From positions 1 through 64,000 of the forward strand of contig CANJTS010000003.1 in assembly GCA_947477655.1 (NCBI GenBank): a DNA stretch of 64,000 bases, in the 5' to 3' direction. The notes beneath the pieces were generated by a model. The model searched no databases and was not told the DNA's origin. It saw only the letters and a list, made by a program, of their open reading frames with translations. The stretch comes from CAILUG01 sp903844415 (GTDB lineage Bacteria; Pseudomonadota; Gammaproteobacteria; Pseudomonadales; Pseudohongiellaceae). Of the stretch, positions 1 to 8,498 are shown in pieces. Both the position numbers and the translations under genes were made by a program. The stretch's first letter is position 1; each line of letters opens with the position of its first letter.

Positions 1-52
1 ACATTGTCAGGCATCTATTTAAACCTCGGCGCACAGCGCTCAGGTAATAAAC

Positions 53-91
53 AAAAATCCTCCACCCCAATCGGGATGGGGGATTTTTTTT
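53..91 (+). terminator. Intrinsic terminator of a gene left of the window
   Basis: A GC-rich imperfect hairpin (left arm about 53-68, four-base loop AATC, right arm 73-88) runs into a run of eight T. It probably ends a gene that lies before the window, because no coding region is seen in 1-404. Confidence 0.75.
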
Positions 92-312
92 GGGCCGATT
101 TAACCCTTCTGTAACCCATTATCCATGACCAGGCTTATAGAACCACTACACACATTTATTGCAGCATGTCGGTAAATTGTAATGATGGACACAGGTGCCG
201 AAGAATCTTATGCTCTATAGACATAATTATTAAATCTAACATTTAGTAGAAAAAATATTTTCATTCTGGTTTTTGATTTAATTTTATTGTTTACCAACAG
301 CACATTTGTGTT

Positions 313-321
313 TGGTATAAG
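313..321 (+). promoter_or_regulatory. Candidate extended -10 promoter for the secreted-protein array
   Basis: TGGTATAAG matches an extended -10 element (TG, one base, then TATAAG). A weak -35-like TTACCA lies at 291-296 with a long 19-base spacer. Transcription would start near 328, leaving a leader of about 77 bases before the gene at 405. The rest of 92-404 is AT-rich and shows no gene. This is pattern matching only. Confidence 0.35.
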
Positions 322-404
322 AAACAAAACTTACAAGGGACCAGTATCCGTTTTTAAGGTACTTTATAAACTCTGACCACTTTCAGCTTTGTGAGAACTA
401 GGAT

Positions 405-1232
405 ATGCCTCGAATTAAATTTAAACTTCTGCTTGCTCTCACTCTTGTTGCACCTGTACTAGTATGTGCACAAACAGCTGCTGAGCGTCGCTTGCAAATG
501 GGAAATACGATCATGCAGCATCCCGGGATGTTGGGGGCCTTGGCACCAGAAAATCTGCGGAAGGAACGACCTGCCCCCCCTTTCGACCTCACTGGCACCT
601 GGTTTGTCGATTTGAGCAAAGGTTTCGTTAATTTCATGTTCGGACCTGAATATCCTGAATTTATTGGTCAGGCTAAACTAGATTTTGAAGAAGGCCAAAA
701 AGCACGCGCTGATCGTCGCCCATATCGTGATGCTATAGGACAATGTTTTCCAGCAGGTATTCCTATGATCATGACCCGAGTCTGGCCAATTACGATGGTG
801 CAGTTACCTACTGTGGTCTACATGATTTCCAATTTTAATGATAGTTTCCGTCAGGTTTTCCTTGATGGTAGAGATTATTCCGATCCTGACCAAGTTATAT
901 ATACCTATAACGGGGAATCACTGGGACATTGGGAGGCGGATACACTGGTGGTTGATACACGTTACATAGAAACCTATAACCATTTCATTGATACAGGTAT
1001 CCCGATTTCAGAAGAATTTCGTGTACAGGAAAGAATACGTTTGGTCGAAGCAGGAGAGGCATTGGAAATTGAATATATTATGACCGATCCTGTGAATTGG
1101 ATAGGAGAATGGCGCAACACCAAACTATGGCTGCGTGTTGATAATACGGATATCGGAGAAGTGGAATGTTTGCCTGATCTAAACGACAATCTACCGAGCA
1201 CGCAGGCTGGGCAAACTGGTTTACAGCGTTAA
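405..1232 (+). CDS. Secreted GHWEGDTL-family protein (hypothetical)
   Basis: The 275-residue product starts with a typical signal peptide (basic MPRIKFK, a hydrophobic run, then a cut expected after VCA near residue 22). The mature part opens with a D-L-T-G-T-W segment and carries the family signature as SLGHWEADTLVVDT, with Ala replacing the usual Gly. Two cysteines, in QCFPAG and near the C-terminus in VECLP, match positions kept in the other copies of this window and could form a disulfide in the periplasm. No catalytic function is known to me. It is the first gene of a five-gene same-strand array that alternates this family with DUF6152 proteins. A weak Shine-Dalgarno (CTAGGA) precedes the ATG closely. 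Confidence 0.8.
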   Translation: MPRIKFKLLLALTLVAPVLVCAQTAAERRLQMGNTIMQHPGMLGALAPENLRKERPAPPFDLTGTWFVDLSKGFVNFMFGPEYPEFIGQAKLDFEEGQKARADRRPYRDAIGQCFPAGIPMIMTRVWPITMVQLPTVVYMISNFNDSFRQVFLDGRDYSDPDQVIYTYNGESLGHWEADTLVVDTRYIETYNHFIDTGIPISEEFRVQERIRLVEAGEALEIEYIMTDPVNWIGEWRNTKLWLRVDNTDIGEVECLPDLNDNLPSTQAGQTGLQR

Positions 1233-1288
1233 AAAATAACTACATTTTTATATAAATATTTATTTAGATAATCACAATAGAGTAACCA

Positions 1289-1717
1289 ATGCGTACAAAT
1301 AACTTCAAAAGATACTTGATTAACATATTTGCTTTCACCAGTTTGCTAAGTTTTCCGGTATGGGCTCACCATTCCACTGCTGCATTTGATAATGAAAAAG
1401 TAATAAAAATTGAAGGGACAATTACCCAATTTCGTTGGACCAATCCCCATGCATCTATTAAATTAGATGGCAATGCTAGCACTGGGCCCGATGGTATATG
1501 GACAGTTGAAATGACTGCGCCCAATTCATTGATGCAACAAGGCTGGAAACGCACTTCTCTAAAAGTAGGTGATAGAGTTGTAATGTTTGTAAATCCACTG
1601 AAGAATGCGATCACACTCAACGATGGCAGTCAGGGTGGGCTTTATGTGGGAGTTGTATTAGCCGATGGTTCTATCTTGGGTCAGGCCGATGGCGCTGGTG
1701 CTGGTACAGCCAATTAA
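1289..1717 (+). CDS. DUF6152 family secreted protein
   Basis: The 142-residue protein has a signal peptide ending FPVWA, so signal peptidase I should release a chain that begins HHSTAAFD. A G-T-I-T-Q-F-x-W-x-N-P-H stretch follows about 25 residues later. These are the hallmarks of DUF6152: His-His directly after the signal peptide, a following Phe-Asp, and the NPH motif. The remainder predicts as a small beta-rich domain with MTAPNS and a VGDRVVMFVNP segment resembling an OB/beta-barrel turn. Function is not established. It lies 56 bases after one GHWEGDTL-family gene and 79 before another, which suggests co-expression. A metal-binding role for the terminal histidines is my inference. Confidence 0.85.
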   Translation: MRTNNFKRYLINIFAFTSLLSFPVWAHHSTAAFDNEKVIKIEGTITQFRWTNPHASIKLDGNASTGPDGIWTVEMTAPNSLMQQGWKRTSLKVGDRVVMFVNPLKNAITLNDGSQGGLYVGVVLADGSILGQADGAGAGTAN

Positions 1718-1796
1718 CATCTTTTAATAGATTTACCCTGATTCTTTCTATATCAACAATTAACATATTGTGATTCAGTAGCCGGAACAAAAGAAA

Positions 1797-2627
1797 ATGC
1801 ATCATCATTTATATAATAAAAAGCATTCATTTCTGATGGTTGGCGTGCTGACTGGCATCCTGACATCAGCTTCTTTGCCAACACAAGCGCAGCAAATTTT
1901 GCCTGATTGGTCCGGCGTATGGGCGATGACAGGGGGTACGATATTTGATGCCGCAACCAAGATTGGGACGGGCGGAGCTACTTCTCCAGGAGTGAGGGAA
2001 AATCCACCCTATAACGCCGAATACGAAGCCAAATATGCAGCCAATCTCGCGTTGCGTGATAAAGGGATTCTGCCCGACCCCAATTCGTTGTGCGGTATCC
2101 CGACCGGTTTTCCACGCATTATAAATTTGCCGGATGTCTATGAATTTGTCGCACGACCCGAGCAAGTTTGGATATTGGCCGAAAATGGCCCGAATATTAT
2201 GCGTATCTACACGGATGGTAGGGAGCATCCAGCATCTGCCGATCTGTGGCCTACACACACAGGAGATTCAGTTGGGCATTGGGAAGGTGACACCTTGCTA
2301 TTTGACACTCTCAGTTTGCATAGTTCAGAAAGTGGGCATACCTTGCTTGACCGAACCGGGCTTATTCTCAGTGATGCTGCACAAGCAAGCAGTCGAATGT
2401 ATATAAATGCCGATGGCAAAATGGAAATACAAATGACCATCAATGATGAGAAAGCGCTGACTGGACCCTGGGTTGTAACAAAACAATTTAATCGTCTGCA
2501 AGCAGGTTCTCGTGTCTACGACTATGCCTGCAATGAGAATAACCGTAACCCCGTCGATCTTGAGTCCGGCTGGACTTTCACTATCGGCCCGGATGGTAAG
2601 ATCATGGATCAGCCATTGGCAAAGTAA
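1797..2627 (+). CDS. Secreted GHWEGDTL-family protein (hypothetical)
   Basis: A 276-residue product whose N-terminus (MHHHLYNKKHSF, then a hydrophobic run ending PTQAQ) reads as a signal peptide. The mature part has a D-W-S-G-V-W opening, a C-G-I-P-T-G-F-P-R segment, the acidic TDGREHPAS motif, the core SVGHWEGDTLLFDT and a C-terminal YACNENN. It belongs to the same D-x-S-G-x-W subgroup as the gene at 405, and the two conserved cysteines are present. An internal ATG at 1836 is a possible alternative start but would shorten the signal peptide. Its role is unknown. The position between two DUF6152 genes suggests that members of the two families act together. Confidence 0.8.
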   Translation: MHHHLYNKKHSFLMVGVLTGILTSASLPTQAQQILPDWSGVWAMTGGTIFDAATKIGTGGATSPGVRENPPYNAEYEAKYAANLALRDKGILPDPNSLCGIPTGFPRIINLPDVYEFVARPEQVWILAENGPNIMRIYTDGREHPASADLWPTHTGDSVGHWEGDTLLFDTLSLHSSESGHTLLDRTGLILSDAAQASSRMYINADGKMEIQMTINDEKALTGPWVVTKQFNRLQAGSRVYDYACNENNRNPVDLESGWTFTIGPDGKIMDQPLAK

Positions 2628-2663
2628 TTCATTACTATTCTATTCACATAAGCAGGATTCACT

Positions 2664-3038
2664 ATGAAATTCCCATCCTCAGCAATTGTCGTTTCAGCGG
2701 TTGCCTTACTGGTGGCCCCGGTGTATGCACACCATTCTGATGCGATGTTCGAAAGAGAAAAAATATTGGAGCTCACCGGCACAATCGAAGAATTTCAATT
2801 TACCAATCCGCATACATGGATACAGCTTAATGTCTTGGATGATAAGGGATCAACTGTGGAATGGAGTCTGGAATGGGGCAGTCCTAATCAACTGGGGCGG
2901 CAGGGAGTGAGGCCAGCCACTTTTCCGGCTGGAGAAAAAGTTACAATTAGAACTAACCCCATGCGTGATGGAACTCCTGGTGGTGCATTTATAGGAGCCA
3001 AATTCTCGGATGGTAAAACAATAGGGCGTTGGGAATAA
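2664..3038 (+). CDS. DUF6152 family secreted protein
   Basis: At 124 residues this is the shortest family member here. The signal peptide ends APVYA and the predicted mature chain begins HHSDAMFE, followed by GTIEEFQFTNPH, so the His-His and NPH landmarks are intact. The middle contains WSLEWGSPNQL and the end a KVTIRTNPMRDG segment, the same order of motifs as in the copy at 1289. An AGCAGGA sequence just upstream serves as ribosome binding site. It sits 36 bases after a GHWEGDTL-family gene and 38 before the next one. Function unknown; probably periplasmic. Confidence 0.85.
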   Translation: MKFPSSAIVVSAVALLVAPVYAHHSDAMFEREKILELTGTIEEFQFTNPHTWIQLNVLDDKGSTVEWSLEWGSPNQLGRQGVRPATFPAGEKVTIRTNPMRDGTPGGAFIGAKFSDGKTIGRWE

Positions 3039-3076
3039 AAAATTCTTTAATTCAAGTGTATTAAATGAGGGGAATC

Positions 3077-3904
3077 ATGAATTTTACAAAAAAAAATAAT
3101 CCTGTATTGCTACGCCGGTTACTTGCAACAGCTATCATCACAGGGTTGCAATCTATTAATGCTGCTGCTATTGCGGCGGATTCAACAGAAGTAGCAGCGC
3201 CGCGCACACCCACTCCCAGACTTTCTGATGGCACAGTGGATTTGGGCGGCAATGGAATCTGGGATTTACCTTACATCACCAACGTGGCTTCAACCCTTGA
3301 GGGGTTTGCTGATGGGGTGCGCCCACCTTTCCAAGCCTGGTCCAAAGCTATGTGGGATTACAATCGATCGAACCAGGTGAAATACGATCCCGAAGGGTTT
3401 TGTCTGCCCCCTGGTGGCCCTCGTTCTATGGGTACACCGTATCCCGCAGAAATCATCCAGACACAAGATCGAATTATGATTATCTTCGAAGGAGGTGGTC
3501 ATGTTTGGCGTGAGATACATATGGATGGTCGCGAACATCCACCACTGAACGAATTGAATCCAACTTATTTCGGTCATTCAGTAGGACATTGGGAAGGTGA
3601 TACTCTAGTTATAGACACCATTGGTTACAACGAAAAAACGTGGATCGATTATAACGGTCATATGCACACAGAGCAGCTACACACTGTTGAATACATAACC
3701 CGACCATTCAAGGAAGTAATGCATTATCAGTCAGTGATTGATGACCCGGGTGCATATACGGCGCCATGGACTGTGCAATGGGATATAGGTTGGACAGACG
3801 GTCAAGAATTGCAGGATTATGTGTGCCAGGAAAACAATAAATTCCTGCTCGACATGGTTGATGATTTGGGCCAACCTTTCTTCGAAAAGTCCACCGGCCT
3901 CTGA
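3077..3904 (+). CDS. Secreted GHWEGDTL-family protein (hypothetical)
   Basis: The start at 3077 is preferred over the in-frame ATG at 3065 because a GAGGGGA ribosome binding site (3067-3073) lies between them; the product is then 275 residues. After a signal peptide ending near AAIAA come PRLSDGTVDLG, FCLPPGGPR, MDGREHP, SVGHWEGDTLVIDT, HTEQLH, DDPGAYT and YVCQENN. This is the full motif set of the P-R-x-x-D-G subgroup also found at 26885, 37872 and 39050. The two cysteines (FCLPP and YVCQ) are placed to form a disulfide. It is the last gene of the array and is followed by a strong terminator. Biochemical function is not known. Confidence 0.82.
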   Translation: MNFTKKNNPVLLRRLLATAIITGLQSINAAAIAADSTEVAAPRTPTPRLSDGTVDLGGNGIWDLPYITNVASTLEGFADGVRPPFQAWSKAMWDYNRSNQVKYDPEGFCLPPGGPRSMGTPYPAEIIQTQDRIMIIFEGGGHVWREIHMDGREHPPLNELNPTYFGHSVGHWEGDTLVIDTIGYNEKTWIDYNGHMHTEQLHTVEYITRPFKEVMHYQSVIDDPGAYTAPWTVQWDIGWTDGQELQDYVCQENNKFLLDMVDDLGQPFFEKSTGL

Positions 3905-3966
3905 TATTAAGATATGCTTTGATGCGAAAAACTTGATGTCTCAGGGTTTTTTTAAAATCTAAACTT

Positions 3967-3995
3967 AAAAAACGCCGACATCAGTCGGCGTTTTT
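3967..3995. terminator. Bidirectional intrinsic terminator
   Basis: A perfect 12-base stem (AAAAACGCCGAC pairing with GTCGGCGTTTTT) with the four-base loop ATCA is flanked by A and T runs. It can therefore end transcription from both the plus-strand array and the facing cytochrome gene that stops at 4028. Confidence 0.9.
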
Positions 3996-4027
3996 AGTTA
4001 ACACGGGCAAATAACCTGACCTAAATG

Positions 4028-5377
4028 CTACTTCATGCGGAGAACTACAATGTCATCATTACGGCTGGGGTCTGTTGCTGCTCTAATCTCCCCTACCTGT
4101 TTAGCGCTAACTGAAGGAGCGTTATTTCCCCAGGAGCTGCGTGCAAAAGTCAATGCGTCTGCAATTTGTTGATCAGACAGAAGAAGCCTGAAATAAGGCA
4201 TGTCATTTATATCCGGGCCACCTTTTTCAGCATTCACTCTCAAAGAGCCATTCAAAGTAATGTTTATCAAAGAGCTGGGGTCAGGATCCATAATTACTGG
4301 ATTTCCAGATAATGGCGGTTGATAGGGGTAGTAGCCGCCGCCACTAGTCACATGGCAACTTGAGCAGTATTCGTAATAGACCTGTGCGCCTGGCGTGCTG
4401 AAATCCAGGCTCAGCAGTTGTTTGGTTGCAGTATCAGTATAATTGTAGGGCTGGGCATTTATCTCATTGACGGCTGGCAGCGATTTCAAATATTCAGCCA
4501 TGGATTGCTGATCACTAACACTCATATGTTGAGTGGAATTGTTGACGACTTCTACCATTGTGCCGAATGCAGTACCAAAGCGGTTATGGCCGGTTTGCAA
4601 AAACTCCACAATGTCATTTGTTTCCCAACGTCCTAGGCCTGAGTTGACGTCGCCATTTAGGCTGGAGGCAGTCCAGTGGTCCAGTGGCGCACCAGAAAGG
4701 AAAGCGTTGCTACCCTCATCTAGCCCTTTCTCCTGTAGTATCAAGCCGCGAGGGGTGTGGCAAGCACCACAGTGACCTAGACCCTGAACGAGGTAAGCAC
4801 CCCTGTTCCACTGATCGGATTGGTTGTTATTCGGTATGTACGGATCATTATCCATGGTTACCACATTCCATATTGCCAATGGCCAGCGAGGGCTTAACAA
4901 ACCGGTAATTTCTGAAGGAATATTCGCCTGGGTTACTGCTGTTACTTCTTCCATTAAAAAAGAAAAAAGTGCTCGCATGTCCTGTTCAGAGATCTTTGCA
5001 TAAGAGGGATAAGGCATCGCAGGATAGAGGCGGTGACCATCACGTGCCACTCCGGTGCGCATTACCCTATCAAATTCATCGAAGGTGTACTGGCCAATAC
5101 CGGTTTCTGAATCTGGAGTGATGTTAGTTGCATAAATGTTGCCAAGCATTGGGACTGCCATTTTCAAGCCGCCAGCCAGTGGTGCGCCCTCGGCAGTAGA
5201 ATGACAGGCAACACAGTTGCCAAGGCGGGCTACATATTCTCCATGCGAGAGCCCCGCAGTCGCTGCTTGGGCCATGCTGTCGGTTGCATAAGTACTAGCA
5301 GTAGTGATGGCTTCTGAACCACAACCGGCTAACAAGACTAATGAAAAAAAGCTGCATGTCAGGTTTCTGGATGACAT
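4028..5377 (-). CDS. Triheme cytochrome c lipoprotein
   Basis: The 449-residue protein has a lipoprotein signal peptide with lipobox LAGC (Cys19) and three covalent heme sites: CVACH (55-59), CGACH (203-207) and CSSCH (338-342). The length and even spacing match the triheme cytochrome subunits that accept electrons from membrane-bound alcohol, aldehyde or gluconate dehydrogenases and pass them to quinone or terminal oxidase. No dehydrogenase subunit is adjacent, so the electron donor is elsewhere or is a neighbour of unknown function. It should sit in the periplasm, tethered to a membrane by lipid. It converges on the array of secreted proteins through a shared terminator. The family call is firm; the partner is not. 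Confidence 0.88.
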   Translation of the reverse strand: MSSRNLTCSFFSLVLLAGCGSEAITTASTYATDSMAQAATAGLSHGEYVARLGNCVACHSTAEGAPLAGGLKMAVPMLGNIYATNITPDSETGIGQYTFDEFDRVMRTGVARDGHRLYPAMPYPSYAKISEQDMRALFSFLMEEVTAVTQANIPSEITGLLSPRWPLAIWNVVTMDNDPYIPNNNQSDQWNRGAYLVQGLGHCGACHTPRGLILQEKGLDEGSNAFLSGAPLDHWTASSLNGDVNSGLGRWETNDIVEFLQTGHNRFGTAFGTMVEVVNNSTQHMSVSDQQSMAEYLKSLPAVNEINAQPYNYTDTATKQLLSLDFSTPGAQVYYEYCSSCHVTSGGGYYPYQPPLSGNPVIMDPDPSSLINITLNGSLRVNAEKGGPDINDMPYFRLLLSDQQIADALTFARSSWGNNAPSVSAKQVGEIRAATDPSRNDDIVVLRMK

Positions 5378-5991
5378 GGTTTCCCCCTATTTTATTGTTA
5401 ATAATTCTGCGAATGGATTCCTGTGCTTGCGGTACAGCGACAAGCTCTTTTAAGAGTATCATTATGACAAGCAGTTTCCTATCCGTTTGCGAATGTTATC
5501 AATATACAAGATGCATCTGCATTTGGGGATATGCAAATTCCATTGTGGACATCATGAAATCGATCCCAGCAAGTTAAGCCCAATATTTAGCATGGTTTGA
5601 TTAGTGTAAAAAGAAGGTCTTCACCTGTTTCGGGTAGCAGCAAATTTAGCAAGCTATCTGTGTTTCTGTTTGCGTTTATCCTGCACTTTACTATACCGAT
5701 TTCGCCCAAAGTGGAATTTTCTCTTACGGCGGTGTAAAAGATTCTTTAAAGCTCCCACTTTTTAGTTGATTGAGGGTTTCCCTACTAAATAACGATTCCT
5801 GCATGCCCCCTTTTTTATATGTTTATTAAGGATATTTATCAATAATTCAACGACCTGATTCTGCCGCGTTGCAATGAGTTATTTGCTCCGAACAAAATTA
5901 CTTGATTTCGGTCATGTTAAAAGCGAGTAGCCTCGAACAGTCGCCGAGTTAAAATGTAGTACTAAAGTTACAGTTACATCAGGCGTAATTA
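5378..5991. other. 614-base intergenic region without a clear gene
   Basis: The region separates two divergent genes, the cytochrome (minus) and the dehydrogenase (plus), so promoters for both are expected, but I could not single out a convincing one. The only coding-like signal is a very basic 34-codon GTG-initiated frame on the minus strand at 5654-5758, described as a finding. The rest is AT-rich and shows no recognised element. Confidence 0.5.
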
Positions 5992-6951
5992 ATGATAAAA
6001 ATTCTTCTAACACGAAAGTGGCCAGAATCTGTTGTTCAGTCATTACAGTCTAGGTATACAGTCACTTGTCACAATGCGCCGCTTTCTAAAATAGAGTGGC
6101 AAGACGCCTTGCAATCCTTTGATGCCATTTGCCCCTGCGTAACTGATCAAGTCACCGCCGATTTGTTTGCCGGGATAAAAATAAAAACGCGAATATTGGC
6201 AAATTATGGTGTTGGATATAATCATATTGATCTGGTTGCAACTAAAGCTCATGGCCTATCCGTAACAAATACGCCAGATGTGTTGACTGATGCAACCGCA
6301 GATCTAGCTATGACATTGCTATTGATGCTTGGTCGAAGGGCAGGGGAGGGAGAAAGGCAAGTGCGTTCCGGGTTGTGGTCAGGTTGGTATCCAACTCACA
6401 TGATGGGAACAATGATTACAGGTGCTAGTCTGGGTATCATTGGGATGGGGCGTATTGGGCAGGCAATGGCAAGCAAAGCCCATTACGGATTTGGTATGAA
6501 AATTCTGTATCACAATAAAAGCCCAATAAAAAATGGAGCGGTTGTAGACATGAGCGCGGAATACTGTGCTGATTTGGCAAATTTATTGGGCCGTGCTGAT
6601 TTTGTTTCAATTCATTGTCCGGGTAATGCAAGCACGCGGCATTTGATAAATGCACAGAGGCTGGCGCAAATGCAGCCCCATGCTTTTCTTATCAACACAT
6701 CTCGGGGTGATGTAGTTGATGAGGTTGCATTAATTCAGGCATTACAGACCGGACACATTGCTGGCGCGGGACTTGATGTGTTCGAGCACGAGCCTGCGGT
6801 CCCCGCAGCACTCAAACAACTAGAAAGTGTTGTGCTCTTGCCACATCTGGGAAGTGCTACCCTTCAATCCAGAGAGGCTATGGGTATGAGGGTTATGCAA
6901 AACCTAGAAGCATTTTTCTCAGGCAAAAAATTGCCCGATTTAGTTCTTTAA
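5992..6951 (+). CDS. D-isomer-specific 2-hydroxyacid dehydrogenase
   Basis: The 319-residue length is normal for the family. The NAD(P)-binding core shows GIIGMGRIG, and the catalytic triad positions are visible: Arg in NTSRGDVVD, Glu in FEHEPAVP and His in LLPHLGSAT. The enzyme would reduce a 2-keto acid to the D-2-hydroxy acid, or the reverse. Closest recognisable types are glyoxylate/hydroxypyruvate or 2-ketogluconate reductases, but the substrate cannot be read from sequence. It is cytoplasmic. It stands 224 bases ahead of the transporter/oxygenase genes on the same strand, so a link to that catabolic set is possible but unproven. Confidence 0.88.
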   Translation: MIKILLTRKWPESVVQSLQSRYTVTCHNAPLSKIEWQDALQSFDAICPCVTDQVTADLFAGIKIKTRILANYGVGYNHIDLVATKAHGLSVTNTPDVLTDATADLAMTLLLMLGRRAGEGERQVRSGLWSGWYPTHMMGTMITGASLGIIGMGRIGQAMASKAHYGFGMKILYHNKSPIKNGAVVDMSAEYCADLANLLGRADFVSIHCPGNASTRHLINAQRLAQMQPHAFLINTSRGDVVDEVALIQALQTGHIAGAGLDVFEHEPAVPAALKQLESVVLLPHLGSATLQSREAMGMRVMQNLEAFFSGKKLPDLVL

Positions 6952-6975
6952 ATGTGTATCGTGCGTCTTGGGTAA

Positions 6976-7125
6976 TACCGTGAGCACCAGCATAGGCAGT
7001 TGTTGTGGGTCCAATCTTTGGAGCATGAAGCCAAGTTTGCAGGCAAGATTTTAGGTCAACTCAGTTCTCTGGATGCACAGGCTTATCCTGTTTTGGGTGT
7101 TCCCATGAAACCAGAGCTAGTGTGA
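6976..7125 (+). pseudogene. Possible 3' remnant of a decayed gene
   Basis: A 49-codon frame opens directly after a stop codon and ends in TGA at 7123. Its residues (for example LEHEAKFAGKILGQLSSLDA) have protein-like composition, but there is no ATG or ribosome binding site and I do not recognise the family. It could be the tail of a deleted gene or chance. Confidence 0.25.
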
Positions 7126-7175
7126 GATTTGGACTTTAAACAATATATACAACATTAGTAAACTTAAAGGCATTT

Positions 7176-8498
7176 ATGGATATAGCTTCCTATATTGATT
7201 CCACCCCGATCAGTCGTCTGCAATATCTCGTCATTGTATTGTGTGGTCTGGTTGTGCTGTTCGATGGTCTTGATACTCAGGTGATTGGCTATCTGGGTCC
7301 AGCCCTCAGTGCAGAATGGAATATTCCACGCGCTCAGCTAGGTCCAGTTTTTTCGGCTTCCCAGGTAGGACTAGTGGTTGGCCTATTGGTTATTGGTCTT
7401 CTCTCCGACCGCATTGGCCGTCGCATAAGTATCATCGTTTCAGTAGCCCTGTTCGCATTTTTTACCCTGCTCACCGCTTTTGCGCAGGGTATTAACGACT
7501 TGATGATTTATCGATTATTAGCAGGTATTGGCTTGGGTGGCGCGATGCCAAATGCTTTGGCCCTTACCGGTGAGTATTGTCCGAAACGTTTACGTGCCAC
7601 TCTGGTCATTATCATGTTCTGTGGGTTTTCCCTTGGGTCCATTCTGGGCGGAGTAATAGCAGCGACCATGCTTGATACTTTCGGTTGGCGCGCAGTATTT
7701 TTGGTTGGAGCAATTTTACCAATGTTGCTGTTGCCGGTGTTGCTTATGAAATTGCCTGAGTCTTTGCAGTTTTTAATGCTGGATCATCCCCAAAAAGCTG
7801 AGCGTATAAACAAGGCTAAACTTATTCTCAATAGTATAAATGATGAGTTGGCAGCTAAAGTTTCTCTGCAAGTTTTGACGCAGCCTAGCGCAAAAGTCCC
7901 TATAACTGACCTTTTTACCCAAAACCGAACCAAAGGCACCATCATGCTATGGCTGGTTTTTTTCATGAATCTGATGGTGTTTTATTTTCTGCAAAGCTGG
8001 TTACCAACTTTGTTTACTGATTCCGGACTCAGTCAACAGAGTGCAGTTTTGATGTCTACATTGATTTCTGTTGGCGGAATTGTGGCGGGAATTCTTTCTG
8101 GCCCTCTCATGGATCGATACAACGCTTACAAAGTATTGGCAATACTTTATCTGGGAGGCACTGTGTTCGTAGCCGGCATCGGCCTTGCCGCTCCCGCTAT
8201 GTTGGCCATCATTACATTTGGTGCTGGTTTCTGCGTCAGTGGTGCACAAAAAAGTGTAAATGCACTCGCTGTGATTTTTTACCCGACTCACGTACGTTCC
8301 ACCGGTGTTGGCTGGGCATTAGGTATTGGTCGTTTTGGTTCCATCCTTGGCCCGGTTTTGGCAGGCTGGTTGTTGAGTTGGGGGTGGACTACAGCCAGTT
8401 TGTTGCAGTTGGCTGCTATTCCGATGCTGTTAGCAGCCGTACTGATTTATATGATGGGTGTCACTTACGGTGGTAGTTCTGAAGGTGGCAGGTTATGA
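7176..8498 (+). CDS. MFS transporter, aromatic acid:H+ symporter type
   Basis: A 440-residue, twelve-helix major facilitator protein of the inner membrane. The first helix contains LFDGLDTQVIGY, which matches the D-G-x-D signature of the aromatic acid/H+ symporter group (PcaK, BenK, MhbT). The loop after helix 2 has the facilitator motif LLSDRIGRR. It should take up a benzoate-like or hydroxybenzoate-like acid with protons. Its stop codon overlaps the start of the Rieske oxygenase large subunit (ATGA), so the two are translationally coupled and the transporter probably imports that enzyme's substrate. The exact substrate is not readable. Confidence 0.88.
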   Translation: MDIASYIDSTPISRLQYLVIVLCGLVVLFDGLDTQVIGYLGPALSAEWNIPRAQLGPVFSASQVGLVVGLLVIGLLSDRIGRRISIIVSVALFAFFTLLTAFAQGINDLMIYRLLAGIGLGGAMPNALALTGEYCPKRLRATLVIIMFCGFSLGSILGGVIAATMLDTFGWRAVFLVGAILPMLLLPVLLMKLPESLQFLMLDHPQKAERINKAKLILNSINDELAAKVSLQVLTQPSAKVPITDLFTQNRTKGTIMLWLVFFMNLMVFYFLQSWLPTLFTDSGLSQQSAVLMSTLISVGGIVAGILSGPLMDRYNAYKVLAILYLGGTVFVAGIGLAAPAMLAIITFGAGFCVSGAQKSVNALAVIFYPTHVRSTGVGWALGIGRFGSILGPVLAGWLLSWGWTTASLLQLAAIPMLLAAVLIYMMGVTYGGSSEGGRL

